In this document: positions 33,867 through 45,197 of the stretch, piece by piece
How positions within the stretch are numbered: the stretch's first letter is position 1
How the letters are laid out: each line of letters opens with the position of its first letter
NCBI GenBank assembly: GCA_035048485.1
Contig: CM068589.1
Location: 3,164,501 to 3,228,500, forward strand
Length of the DNA stretch: 64,000 nucleotides
Direction of reading: 5' to 3'
DNA from: Pteria penguin
Taxonomy: Eukaryota; Mollusca; Bivalvia; Pterioida; Pteriidae
Position numbers and translations under genes: made by a program
The notes under the pieces: generated by a model
What the model was told of the DNA's origin: nothing
Database searches by the model: none
The model's input: only the letters and a program-made list of their open reading frames with translations

Positions 33867-34256
33867 CCTAAATACGAATAAATTTCATTATATTCAATGT
33901 TCGGAAATTGTGTTCAATAATTTTAAAATTCATCTCTTAACTCGTAAGGTTTTCTTTAATTCTAAATATTTACTAACATGTACACAGTAATATGTTTTTA
34001 TATTTAAATATACAATGTATACATCGATTCTCCTTCATATTCTTCTCTATGGTCATGTTTGTGTAAGTTTTAAGTTGTACGCACGCGAACGTGGCTGTCA
34101 AGCGCGTGAATGCGGCAGTCAAGTCAAGCGTTAACGCGGTCTCGAAATTAAGTTCACGAAGAAATCTGCGTTAACGCAAACGCGTGTGCTCAGCAGTCCT
34201 GAGCGCACAAGGAAAGCAAACTTCACGTTAACATAATATTGTTAGGACTGCACCTC

Positions 34257-34400
34257 ACTGTCGGTATCGTAACTGCAACACAATCGAATATTTTTGTAAT
34301 GTCATTTTTTCCCTGCATCTTGTTTTGTGTGCAGGTCCTTGATTATTTGTGTCATACAGCTTTAACAGACGTCTTCTGTTTTCTCTTCTCTAAAAACCGA
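34257..34400 (+). mobile_element. PLE-D 3' end, + orientation
   Basis: GTCGGTATCGTAACTGCAAC, AATCGAATATTTTTGTAATG, GTGTGCAGGTCCTTGATTAT and CAGACGTCTTCTGTTTTCTC. It is an inverted copy of 34505-34650, so the two could pair around a 105-bp loop. Confidence 0.7.
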
Positions 34401-34504
34401 AATACTGATAATGATTAAGTATAAAAATAAACAAAACTGAGTATTAAGATTTTTATAAGTTTTATATATTTCAGGACATTAATAATTTTTATTTCTATAA
34501 AAGT

Positions 34505-35100
34505 ATCTAAAAGAAAACAGAAGACATCTGACAAAGCTGTATGACACAAATCACTAAGGACCTGCACACAAAAAATTACAATAGCATAATATATACGGAA
34601 CAACGTACAAAAATATTCGGTTGTGATGCGGTTAAGATACCGACTTAGGACGGTCAATTGAAGTAACAAACGTCACTCAATTGGTGTGGTTAAACTGTTT
34701 ACGGGCGCCCTCCTTCCCATTCACCGCAAAAGCAGCACAATCAAAGGACACACATTTAAAAATTCATAAATAATCCTAAGCCGGCGTGGCCTAGTGGTAT
34801 TGCGCTTGCCTCCTGATAGGAAGGCCGGGGTTCAAGTCCCGCCGGTGTCCTGTCTTTCGGATGAGACAGTAAAAACCGAGGCCCCGTGTCGTGGTATGCA
34901 TGACACGTTAAAGATCCCTCACTGCTTCGGGTGGGTCCGTTGCAAAGGTCAAAATTTGTATGTCCCGCATCAGGCAGATGCCGTCACCATATACGTGAAA
35001 TATTCGTGGTGTGACGTTAATCAATTATAAATAATCCTCCATATAGAGAACACGGATCAACAGGTTTCTCAAGGAGAGAGGTAATAAAAGTAAAATCGAT
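34505..35100 (-). mobile_element. PLE-D 3' UTR interrupted by a SINE
   Basis: The - strand 3' terminus (GAAGACATCTGACAAAGCTG side) runs through the ACCGACTTAGGACGGT stem to ATTCATAAATAATCC. SINE-1 (34778-35026) intervenes, and PLE sequence then resumes at AATCCTCCATATAGAGAACA. Confidence 0.75.
34778..35026 (+). mobile_element. SINE-1 copy with 12-bp target-site duplication
   Basis: tRNA-derived head (box A GCGTGGCCTAGTGG, box B GGGTTCAAGTCCCG), a conserved body (GGATGAGACAGTAAAAACCG, TCGGGTGGGTCCGTTGCAAA) and a tail with GTGTGACGTTAATCAA. It is flanked by ATAAATAATCCT at 34766-34777 and 35027-35038. It lies in a PLE-D copy, so it is younger than that copy. Confidence 0.92.
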
Positions 35101-35665
35101 CTACAAACTATAATCTGCGAAGAAAAATATATTGTTAGTGTTATTCCTTATAATAAAATTCCTTGTTAAAAAGAATCCACAAATTTTGATGACACTTGAC
35201 ATATTTATTTAAAAAACGAACATTTCGAGTTTGGCCCTTAGATGGCTACGTCACAGAAATTGCCCAATCAGAGCCAACGTGTTTTTACTTGCAAGGATAT
35301 ACAGAAAAATGCAGCTGAGTCGGCTTTATACGGCGGTTTCCTCGAAAATTAAATTATATATTATTGTTCTAAATTATTTGTTTCTGATTGCCCTATTTTC
35401 CTTTCAACAAAACTTAGAATGGAATTATTGCACACATATGATATGAAATAGTGATATATGCTAGGACTTCATAAAAATGTATACAGAATAATCAGAATTT
35501 AGTATCAAAATTTAATAAAGATTTAAATATTTTCAAACACTTTTTGTTAGGACTACTCATGAAAGATTCTGAAGGATGCATATTAAGCAAATACAATGTC
35601 TGTTTGTGTGTTAACACAATGGTAAATCATACATTTGTGTTATTGCTCTATATTTCTTTTTTCAG

Positions 35666-35800
35666 ATTGCCCTATTTTTGATACCAACAAAACATCGTAC
35701 TTAGAGTGGAATTGCAGACACAACATCCCATGGATTAATACTATATGCGAGGACTCGTTACTTCCAAATAAGACTTATTTATCAAACGAACTATACAAGT
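35666..35800 (+). CDS. Receptor gene 1, Cys-rich ectodomain exon
   Basis: Preceded by a polypyrimidine tract and CAG, and followed by GTAAGT. Reads CPIFDTNKTSYLEWNCR, then NIPWINTICEDSLLPN, in phase 1 from the first exon (C+AT). N-glycosylation sequons occur at NKT (two) . The same Cys/Trp pattern as the first exon suggests a repeated small ectodomain module. A donor two bases earlier (AA/GTGTAA) would fit the next exon better. Confidence 0.55.
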
Positions 35801-35991
35801 GTAAGTTTATTTGATTTGGTAACCAGAAAATACCATTAGGTTGCCAGATGATGTATAATATGGTGTGATACTATTTCTCATTTCATTAAAATTGTTTTGA
35901 CAACTAGTATATCAGTGTAAAAGTACTGCATGGAACACAGAGGATAAAACTTGCATTCGTGCACTGTCGTTTCATTTCTACGTTCATGCAG

Positions 35992-36133
35992 AATGTGTCC
36001 TTTGTTAATAAATAAGAATGATATTGTTATAATTCCATACAAAGTTAAGCATGTTACTCCTGAAGATTATAATATCAATGTTTGTAGATCCAGTATGTTT
36101 TCGCGGACAAAAGCTGCAAAAGACGACACATAT
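35992..36133 (+). CDS. Receptor gene 1, candidate further ectodomain exon
   Basis: Pyrimidine-rich acceptor ending TGCAG at 35991 and GTAAGT donor at 36134. Reads MCPLLINKNDIVIIPYKVKH then PEDYNINVCRSSMFSR. It joins the previous exon in frame only if the 35798 donor is used. Exon status is inference. Confidence 0.4.
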
Positions 36134-37220
36134 GTAAGTTAATACTTGCTTTCCTTTTTTTATATTGTGTTACATGACTATATCTTCGAAGACAACGTTT
36201 AATTCTTGTCTTACATGCCAAATGTTTTCACAACATAATTATTAGTTTGTACTGTGAATTTAAATGCGGTATATGAATACAGAACACAAACCATATTATC
36301 ATGAAGTGAATGTAGTAATTAATCAATTATATATTATTTGCCAAAGGTCCATTATCGCACTTGGTAGTACATATTCCCTTGAAGGCGTTATATATCTAAT
36401 ATGTTTAAGTCTAACTTCACACTGCTTTTGTACTGACGGTCTACTTTTTAGTCATGAAATTATGCAAATCACTCAAAAACTAAGGAGTATCTCCCTCATA
36501 CAAAGCTCTGTACTTAGATCGGTTCACTATTCAATCAATTTGGTTTCAACACTGCTATTCAAATATCTATATATTAAGTGAATTCCAATCATTCGGCCAA
36601 AAGCATCACTGAAGAGGCATAAGGTGTCGAAATGCGAATCTGGTGCACAAAATTGAAAGGTATATATATTCTATATTCACAACGAAGCACCCTGTTGGTC
36701 ATGGATAGAGTCATTCTCGTAATCTTTCATTTTTAAACATATCCGCTAGTAATGGACGTATCGGATGAACGAGGAACAACGGTATTTTAAGTATTATGTC
36801 AAACACTTATCAATCATCAAAAACTATAATGAACAGATAAGCGAATAGTTTCTATTTTAAAGCCAACCGGAAATTTGCTGTTCCCTATTGCAATACAATT
36901 GTTCAGAATATTGTAGAACTTTTAAATTGCTTTTTTCTATTATGTTCCTAGCAATGCTTACATTTTGTTTTATAAAGTCTAATTTCATATTTAAAAAAGG
37001 GAAGAGGGCAATAGACTCAGTTGTATGCGAATAGATACCTCAGACATACAGAGAATACAAGAAACAGCACAAAAATGATTCAACTGGTACTCAGTTGAAA
37101 AGATAATCCTTACTCAATTGCTGTGGTTTAAAGAATAGCGTTGCATGTTGTAAGATAAGAAAAAACCTTGCTATTTTTATTAAATACAAAACAAATAAAT
37201 ATGCAATTTTTCTACTTTCA
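36134..37220. other. Non-coding stretch with weak repeat relics
   Basis: 36595-36660 has CATCACTGAAGAGGCATAAG then GTCGAAATGCGAATCTGGTG, a signature often downstream of retroelement ORFs. 36990-37135 has a drifted PLE 3' end on the - strand (GACTCAGTTGTATGCG, CAATTGCTGTGGTTTAAAG). No gene is supported. Confidence 0.35.
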
Positions 37221-37221
37221 G

Positions 37222-37390
37222 GACTGATGCCACATACGGCTCCATCACTACTGTAGCTACAGACAAAACAGAGAATAGCTCAACATTATCTACCCTCCAA
37301 TATTCTCGTATTCGAAAATTTGAAAAAAACACAGACAGGACGGAGTCTGGTATAACAATAGGAACATCTATCAACATATTTCAGACCTTA
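37222..37390 (+). CDS. Receptor gene 1, candidate Ser/Thr-rich stalk exon
   Basis: After TTTCTACTTTCAG the open frame reads TDATYGSITTVATDKTENSS, then STLQYSRIRKFEKNTDRTES, as in extracellular stalks. Its phase does not fit the end of 36133 directly and the 3' end is unclear (a weak donor TCTG/GTATAA near 37350 would join to the TM exon). A missing exon, or no exon here at all, is possible. PLE-C sequence starts about 70 bp later. Confidence 0.25.
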
Positions 37391-37454
37391 TTTTCTACGT
37401 ACATCTTAACTGTCGTTGCTTCTTTTAAAGTATTTGTCTGCATTTTCGGAATTC

Positions 37455-37665
37455 GTGGTGGTTGTAACAAGTCTATTTCTTTCGGGCACCTCAGCTCCGG
37501 TCTCTATGAGTCCATCATATCTCATTGTTGCTACAAGGCTTCTTGCCACGAAACTACTCTCACAAGGATATATTGAGGAACGTTTGAAATTGTCACTGAG
37601 GAAGTTCTATGGTCGATATAGGGATCTAGTGCAATTTCAGATTATCGGGAATCATTGACCAATCC
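37455..37665 (+). pseudogene. PLE-C RT C-terminal fragment
   Basis: Reads FLSGTSAPVSMSPSYL then RLLATKLLSQGYIEERLKLS and LRKFYGRYRDLV, matching the C-terminal part of PLE-C at 16139-16387 with an internal deletion. It is + oriented and not linked to an RT catalytic core. A G-homopolymer (about 37708-37722) follows. Confidence 0.75.
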
Positions 37666-37929
37666 GATGCCGTTTTTTTGTTTTAGATTTCTTTGGGGTT
37701 TTTTTTGGGGGGGGGGGGGGGGTTGGCATATGCATAGCTCTTTCATCAGTTTCGTTCTTTAGCGATAACTTCCTCCTATAAAAGACTTGATTTGACATAA
37801 TACGTTTACACAGATTACGTATATACATATTTTTTTTCATGTGCATTTCTGTCAGGCAGCATTTTTTGTCTTAAATGGGAAATTTGACCTCCTGTCCTTG
37901 TCTCCTTCGTGTGTTAGTGCGTGTATATT

Positions 37930-38100
37930 TATGTATTTACCTCCTCAACTTGAAGGTTGTTACATGCAACCAGGGGGCGCTTACTCCTCCCGGACACCTG
38001 GTCCCACCTCGATATAATTGGGGTTCGCATTTGTCTGAATAGGACACTATATATGTTATTGTCATTTTATTCCATGGCCTATGAGATGGTTTACCCTTCG
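37930..38100 (+). mobile_element. PLE-type 3' module fragment
   Basis: GGGGGCGCTTACTCCTCCCG, GACACCTGGTCCCACCTCG and ATTGGGGTTCGCATTTGTCT. This is the same arrangement as 27657-27870. Confidence 0.55.
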
Positions 38101-38264
38101 CTTCTTCTTCGTATTTTACGTACTGGACTTGCCGAGTTTGGCCAATCAAACTTCTTTTGGGCACTTTTTTCTCAGCTCCTGTAACTTGTATCGGGCACCT
38201 ATTCTCAGCCCGTGTATATAGGAGTCTATCAAGGTAAACTCATTGGTGTTATTGTCATGGTGGG

Positions 38265-38428
38265 TGTCGTTGATTGGTCATTTACGTCGCTTTTAACAAT
38301 ATTTCAGTTATATCGCGACATGGAAGCAGGTTACCAACGTCTTAAACATAGTTGCGAAACCCGGGAAGCGAACCCGGATCGTCGGCGCCGCAAGCCAAGC
38401 GCTTAACCACTACACCACGCCTGCCCCA
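38265..38428 (-). mobile_element. tRNA-derived SINE (second type)
   Basis: The - strand begins GGGGCAGGCGTGGTGTAGTG with box A and has box B in a 5-bp TPsiC-type arm (CCGGGTTCGCTTCCCGG). The 3' part GATATAACTGAAATATTGTT-AAAAGCGACGTAA is a typical SINE tail of marine invertebrates. The acceptor-stem ends do not pair, so this is not a tRNA gene. Confidence 0.75.
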
Positions 38429-38744
38429 TACAAATATGGAATGGTGGGTGTGACAACTTAAAACCTATTTTAGGGCACCTTTTCTCTAGTTTCTAGGATA
38501 ACATGAATGACCACTGTGCTACCTCAGTGCTGTTATTGATAGTGCATTAGTTACTTTCACAATTTATATATTTGTTTATCAATCTAGGTATACGAATGAT
38601 GATTATGCTGATTTTATTTCAATTTCCTTTTGCATCGTTCTCCTACTCTCTTGTGGAGTAATATATTTTAGACCCCTTATATAAGGAAAATATGTATTTG
38701 AATATTGCAATGCCAATTTCTTAAAATTCATGTTTTATTTACAG

Positions 38745-38780
38745 AAATCCTTCTTATAGTCGTCGTCATATCTACCGTTG
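38745..38780 (+). CDS. Receptor gene 1, transmembrane exon part 1
   Basis: A 36-bp exon between TTTATTTACAG and GTAAGC. In phase 1 it encodes ILLIVVVISTV. Joined to the exon at 51399 it forms one continuous hydrophobic helix, ILLIVVVISTVVAFLIIVLS. Exons this small are hard to predict, but both junctions and the phase agree. Confidence 0.6.
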
Positions 38781-40025
38781 GTAAGCATTATATACATAAT
38801 TATATATGTAATGTTTTGCATTCAGTACTAAAATCGTTTGAGTTTTTTAATACTTCTGTCATTACAGTAAATACATTGGTAATTACAATTCCAACTCCAC
38901 TGCAAATGAATGTTTTAAAAATATATTTTTAATCTATTTTATAAAACCTACGCATCGAGAGAAGTACTTAAGATAGCCCAGTGAATTTGATGCAGTAAGA
39001 ATAGTAATGTACTTATTCTTTCTTAAATCTTAATTAGTCTGTCAACGAGAGTGACGTGTGAACTATTGTTCCTTGACATTTCTTTCACATATTTTCGACG
39101 AACGGAAGACTTCGTCATTTTTCATATATGTGGTCGAGAGCTTAGCAACGAATGTTACGACCAGCAGGATGCGTTCTTTGTCATAATTTGTGAGAGATAA
39201 ATATTACCTAATTATTGTAACTGACAAAACAATACCAATCAATATACACTAAAATTAACAACTTATCTCTTAAAATTGCCTAATTTCGGAAAGGAATTGA
39301 AGCACAATGAAAGTAAGCAAATGAATTCTTGCAACAATACACACAAATTGTATGTCAGATATGTGATTTATATGCTTTAATTGAAAAGGTGCCAAGAAAG
39401 TGATTTCCTGCTTTAATTTTAATATGATGTTATTAGTAAGCATGTAAGATTTAAAGTAGTTATTTCATTGACAAAGGCAAAAACCAAATTTAATAAATTG
39501 CAAGAGCATGTATATTATGATCTACGATTACATTATTTATTTTGAAATGAAGTATATTTATCATTTATACTGAATGTTTTTGGATATATAATGAATTAAT
39601 GATAGTTCCCCCAATTGATATATGTTGTTACAAAACTACTGCAGTAGTAGGATCTTCCAGTCTTAATCAAATATCAATAAATGGATACAATTTTCTAGCA
39701 TCGATTAACATAAAAAAGTCTCAACAGTTTGAATTTAAGCACTATCAATGTGCAATAAATTCAATTTGAAGACCTTTTAATGGATATTATCATAGCAATG
39801 GTCTACCGTCCTTCGTTCATTTCTTTTATTCCAACACTCAACTTTTGTTATCGTTGTGATGCTGCAATCACTGTTGAAACATTTTCTATCTCATTTACCT
39901 CTTCCACTGTAAACTTTCTCCGTGATTGAAATTTCACATGTAGATTCTTTATGACAAGAGCTGTAATTTGGTGCTATTAATTTTTACTTACTTTTTCAAG
40001 TTCTTCTGGGTTTTTCTTTCATTTG
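38781..40025. other. Start of the long intron, nothing recognised
   Basis: AT-rich, no gene or repeat that I can name. Confidence 0.4.
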
Positions 40026-40059
40026 AACTGTTAGACAAATGGCTTTGATATTTCATAGA

Positions 40060-41265
40060 AGAGAAAACTGACAACATCTGACAAAGCTCTATGACAAAAA
40101 CCACGAAAGGACATGCACACAAAAATGATAATAGAATATACACTGAAAAAGGACATTACAAAAATATTCAATTGCCCTGCGGTTACGATACCGACTTAGG
40201 ACGGTCAGTGCGTCCACCTTCTCACTCACCGCAAAAGCAGCACAATCAAAGGGCACACATTAAAAAAATTAACAAAAATCAACAGGTTTCTTAAGAAGAG
40301 AGGTCATAATTTTTTTTATTACACACCAAAAGTTTACAGAATAATGTGTTGCTATCAAAGCTATATATGAGGAGAACACCAACATAAGTAAACCGTGCTC
40401 TGCCTGTCTATAAGCCGAGCTCAGATCCTTGATCAATAGGAGACCCGAGGATCAAGACTTGCCTCCTCTGAAAAGGTTTGGTCAAGGCCCGCCATAGAGT
40501 CCCTACCACCCTGTTAGTCAGCGTGCAACGCTCAAGCAAAAGTCTGCATTGAGTTGTCGAGGGACCCAATACAAGAACTATGGTCTTAGCGACGATCTCG
40601 GGGTCATACTGTCGATGTCGAAGGCGTTTAATTATTTTATAACTCGCCGATATGAATTTATCGGAACCTTTGACCCTCACCGTGGAAATTCGGAAGGGAT
40701 ATTCCGGTGGATACGTATTGTTGAAAAGTCACTTTTCCAAATTTAGATAAAATGTCTGAATAAGATCTATAAAATTTTCCAAAAGTTTTTCGAAGTTTAC
40801 AATAATTATAACCATGTGTAAGAAGTTTAAAAGTAATCCGAAATTTTTTTGCATGAAAATCCAAAACGTTAGCGAACCAATTGATTAATATATATACCAT
40901 ATGATGGGAGTCTGGGGACATCAACATCTAGATAAGGGAAATCTACTATAAGAAATCCAAAGTCGTCACGTTTATCATATATGTTGATATGGATATTGTT
41001 GTTAACAATTTTAATTTTGATATTTAAGTCCAAAAAGGGTGTTTTGCGGTCGGAAGTATTGGCTTTGTTTAATTGAAGTTCAGATGGATAAAACTCAGGG
41101 TTATCGATAACTAAAATATCATCGAGATATCTAGAGGTGTCATTGAACTTATCAATGAGGTCGAAAGGTTAAAAGGTTTTAATAGAATGCATTAAGTCTC
41201 TCTCATACCAGTATAAAAATAAATCTGCTATAAGGGGAGCGCAGTTAGTACAAAATCAAAAGTTG
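40060..41265 (-). mobile_element. PLE-D copy with partial RT ORF
   Basis: The - strand encodes, in pieces, SRYLDDILVIDNPEFYPSEL, NKANTSDRKTPFLDLNI, VPRLPSYGIYINQLV, FGKFYRSYSDILSKFG and LLLERCTLTNRVVGTLWRAL. The 3' UTR has the ACCGACTTAGGACGGT stem and PLE-D terminus. It is truncated at about 41265 just before motif B (TNCAPLIADL). It links the PLE-D 3' end to an ORF very close to PLE-A and shows Ser where the 19884 TGA lies. Confidence 0.8.
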
Positions 41266-41429
41266 AAACCTTATTTGCCTTAAAATTTCTCAAACGGAAT
41301 TTTTCAATGACTTTGTTAGAATTGTTGATATACCATCCGTTCATGTAACAATTCCTTATGACTGTAGCTTCCATTTAGTGCCATCTCTTTTGACCACGTG
41401 ACCTTGGCTTTGAACTCTGATTTACTTTT

Positions 41430-41980
41430 CAAAAGAAAAAAAGAGGAGTTACCGGCTCAGTTATGTGGCAGAAGTCACCATGGAGCTTTACAATACATGA
41501 ATATAAATAATATAATAGAACATTTAACACATTACAAAAATATTTGATTGTAGTGCAATTACGATACCGACTTAGGACGGTCATTTAATTTGACAAAAGC
41601 CAAACAAATGGTGTGGTTAACCGTTTTACGGGCCCACCTTCCCACTCACCGTAACAGCAGAACAATCAAAAGACGTACATTTAAAAATTTATAAATAATC
41701 CTCCATGTAAAGAACAAGGGTCAACAGGTATCGCATATTGAGAGGTCATAAAAATATAAACACGTAAGGTATTGTAAAAAACATAATGGTATAAAAAATA
41801 TATGCGACATCAACATGATAAACCGTGCTCTGCCAGTATGAAAGCGAGCTAAGACCCTAGATCTGTAGGAGTCCCGACTAACAGTCAGAGGGGACGAGGT
41901 TCAGGACCATGTCTCCTCTGAAAGAGGTTTGGACAAGGCCCGTCATAAAGTCCCCACCGCCCTGTTAGTCAGCGTGCAAC
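41430..41980 (-). mobile_element. PLE-A 3' UTR copy
   Basis: From the terminal AAAAAAAGAGGAGTTACCGG to CTGTTAGTCAGCGTGCAAC, ending just inside the last codons of the ORF. It abuts unrelated sequence at 41981. Confidence 0.88.
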
Positions 41981-42725
41981 AAATCACAGATTTAGAAATG
42001 TCTGCTTGTAATGTTTCTGATCATGAGATGTTTATGACCTGCATCGGCGATCTATGTTGTGGTCTGTGAACTAGTGTTAATTATTTTTCCTGATATAATT
42101 CTCTTTCTATTCTGTTCATTTCGTTTTATTTCCGCCAAAATGAGATTGGCAATTTACAGCCTCTTTCTAACACCTCTCATGACTGTTACAGTTCCAATTC
42201 CCCGCACTTGGTTTGTTTTCTTTTGTTTTATGTTCTATTTTTATGTTTTGCTCTCTTTACTCTTTTCGAGATCTTTTTGTACTGTTTGTGATTTGCATTC
42301 TCTGACTAAAGTACATCCATCTTTCTGTACGTATTTCCGGTGATGCGTGGTAACCTTTCATCCTGTTTTTCTGCTCTCACATAATGAAAACTTCAGCAGT
42401 AGCTTGTTGTTGATGGTTTCCCTTTGCTAATGTCTCTCGCCTTTGCAGTTCAGTTTGCGACAGATCTGTGATTGGTATTCTTTTTCTTTCCTTTTTCAGA
42501 TTTCTCTCTGTATTTCATCCTGTGATTACAGCTCTTTCAAGTGCCATCTGTAAAAGTTTATCTCATGTAGATTTGTAAACGAATTTGGACATATTTTAAT
42601 CACTAGCTGTATATTTGAGCTTTATTATAGGGTCCAGTATATCAGTGTCCGTTGTCTGTTAACATCACTACAATTTTACATCATTAACGAAACCTTGTAT
42701 GGCTGTTGAATTTCTTATACAACTA
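41981..42725. other. Intron sequence, nothing recognised
   Basis: A hydrophobic open frame (42059-42343) is T-rich and low in complexity; I do not regard it as a gene. Confidence 0.35.
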
Positions 42726-42927
42726 AGCCGGTGTTGCCTAGTGGATAAGGTGCTCGGCTCGTGATCTAGAGATCCCAGTTCCGACTCCCGACCTGGGTAT
42801 AACAGTGTTCTTTCAGATGAGTAAAAGCCGAGGTCCTGTGTCACGGTAGGCGTGACACGTAAAAGATCCCTCACTGTTTGGGGTGGGTCCGTTGCAAAAA
42901 TCTAAATTTGTATGCAATGAATCAGGC
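42726..42927 (+). mobile_element. SINE-1 relative, 3'-truncated
   Basis: Head GCCGGTGTTGCCTAGTGGAT, body GATCCCTCACTGTTTGGGGT then GGGTCCGTTGCAAAAAT, ending at CAATGAATCAGGCA. An inverted relative follows without a gap. Confidence 0.8.
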
Positions 42928-43038
42928 ACGGGACCTCGGTTTCTACTGTCTCATCTGAAAGACGGAACGCCAGATGTTCCCATGGTGGGTGTCGAACCCG
43001 GAACTTTCGGTCACCTCATCCACTGAGCCCACCGGCTT
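42928..43038 (-). mobile_element. SINE-1 relative, inverted 5' half
   Basis: On the - strand: TAAGCCGGTGGGCTCAGTGG (box A), GGGTTCGACACCC (box B) and the GATGAGACAGTAGAAACCGA body, then it stops. With the previous copy it forms a tail-to-tail pair that could fold on itself. Confidence 0.8.
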
Positions 43039-43640
43039 AAAACAATAGTAGATGATATGACTAGTAATTTTAAAAGTACATTTCCATATCATATGCAGCC
43101 TAATCTGCAAGACTATAAACTCGCTATTGCTTTAAGTACTGAATAGGTCTATATGTAAATGTTCCCATATATATACTTTTTGCTGCTATATCAACAGAAG
43201 CTATATTAGAGATTTATACGTCTGTGGTCGATCATCAAGGTCTTAATATGTCTGGTAATTAACAGTCACATGGCTATACAATACATATTTAAAACTTTAT
43301 TCTGTTTTAAAAATTCTTTGTAGTTTTATCAAAGATCCCATTCCGGCTTGCACCAAATTTTTTCTTGTTCTCATATTTCTTTCGCTTCTACAAGGCACGA
43401 AAGCGCATTTCCGCCAGATGCAAACCTCTCATACCTGTACTTTCAATACGAATTCAGGAAAAGTAACATACGGTTAATTTGGACGATTATCACCTTCATG
43501 ATCAAAATGAACTTATTAAATAAGACTTGTTATGTCCAACAATTAATGAAAATAAATGGAAATCGAGTCGAGACCGACATACTTATATTTGCGGCAAGAA
43601 TGATACCTCGTATTTCATACGATAAAATCAGAATCAGGAG
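43039..43640. other. Intron sequence, nothing recognised
   Basis: One 98-codon frame at 43348-43644 has no domain signature and runs into a SINE remnant. Confidence 0.3.
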
Positions 43641-43710
43641 TTGAACACAGAACCTTCCGATTTTGTGTTTGACGCTGTCACCATTAAACTATCTGGGTAT
43701 ATACCCGTCC
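43636..43710 (-). mobile_element. tRNA-like SINE remnant
   Basis: The - strand has a box A-like GATAGTTTAATGGTGACAGC and box B-like GGTTCTGTGTTCAACTCC. Only the head is visible. Confidence 0.45.
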
Positions 43711-44900
43711 GTTACAATATTATAGAGCTGAGCAATTGTACATCCTACCTAAATAATTATTGACCTCCCTTTCAATGAAAGTAATGGTCCAAAATGTGTT
43801 TTTTTTTCTGGTGGACCTCTGCGATGAAACACTTTAACTTTGCATTAGAATATCCACTATAATCGTCTTATTATTTAAAAAAAGAACATTTATAATTTCT
43901 TCTAAATCTAAACCCATCTTCTAATATCGAAGCATGGATTTTAACATGAAACATTGTATTGTATACTTCCAGTTTCAGTAACTATTCTATTATTGCTTGA
44001 TAATTCAGCTGATTTAATTTTTGCCTAAGTTGCTTAGTCAATTACATATTGGGGGTATGCATCAAAATTATTGAAGCATAGTGTATTAACTGTGTACTAA
44101 GAATGTAGGTACATACTTTCGTGTCAACTCGCTATGGCCTCTCGCTTCGACATGTATTTCATATATGTTGAGCTAGAAGGGCCTTTTACCGTGAGGAATT
44201 CAATTCCAGACATCATATCACTCTTCTGATAAAATTGTCAAAGAGGATAACCTCAAACAGATATAATTTAACGTAAATATATCCCCTCTACGGGTTCGCC
44301 AATAAATGTGAATGTAGTGCTAGATTAAGGTCAAGTAACTAGAGTTATATTGTTAGTTTCCCTGCAGTCTCCAAAATGTTCCACTATGTATCGTTTTATT
44401 CTGTAAAATACGAATAAAGGAAATGGAAATGAATAAAAACATTCAAACATGTTACTGTAGTCAAGAAACCCTATATATATATACAACAGATGAAGGCTGC
44501 TGGGGGAATGACAGGATATTGCCCGTTTTCCTATCTGGGGGCCGTACTTGAAAAATGCCCGAAAACACTAGTGACCGAACTCTAAAAGGGCCGAAACATC
44601 TGGAATCCAGTGTATGCATTTCCGTACTGTAACATAATAAATTCTGTCGTGTTGGGTTAGTTCTTTCTTGAAAGTTTAACTTACCACCACTGTTTATCTT
44701 CTATGTAGCAGCATTTCCCTCCGAACTGTTGTATATTGACTATCTGGTCTTTAGAGGTGACACGAATATTTGAATGATAGCACCGTGTCCTTAGTGGTCA
44801 CTCGTCCTGCGGACAGTGAGACTGGTGGACTGTCAATAACTGGTTTGCTTCAAGTTAGAAAAAATGGCTTTCACGCGAGATTTAGAGTTCTCGGTGATTA
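43711..44900. other. Intron sequence, nothing recognised
   Basis: 44490-44640 has TGCCCGAAAACACTAGTGAC and GGGCCGAAACATCTGGAATC, retroelement-flank-like but not classifiable. Confidence 0.3.
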
Positions 44901-44915
44901 TGTTTTGAGAATTGA

Positions 44916-45184
44916 TTGATTGATTTTTGTTTAACGTCACACCTCGAATGTTTCACGTATATGGTGACGGCATCTGCCTGATGCGAGGCATACAAATTTT
45001 GACCTTTGCAACGGACCCACCCGAAGTAGTGAGGGATCTTTAACGTGCCATGCATACCACGACACGGGGCCTCGGTTTTTACTGTCTCATCCGAAAGACA
45101 GGACACCGACATGACCAGAGCGGGAATCGAACCCCGGCCTCCCGATCAGGAGTCCAGCGCGATACCACTAGGCCACGCCGGCTT
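44916..45184 (-). mobile_element. SINE-1 copy with 13-bp target-site duplication
   Basis: Full-length inverse of 34778-35026, ending at GATTGATTGATTTTTGTTTA (tail) and AAGCCGGCGTGGCCTAGTGG (head). TTTTGAGAATTGA flanks it at 44903-44915 and 45185-45197. Confidence 0.93.
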
Positions 45185-45197
45185 TTTTGAGAATTGA

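Noticed and set aside
34778..34860. Functional tRNA gene
   Set aside because: Box A and B are present, but the sequence continues as a repeated SINE with target-site duplications. The 38.4-kb head also lacks a pairing acceptor stem.
42059..42343. 94-codon hydrophobic frame as a small membrane protein
   Set aside because: T-rich low-complexity sequence; hydrophobicity follows from base composition.
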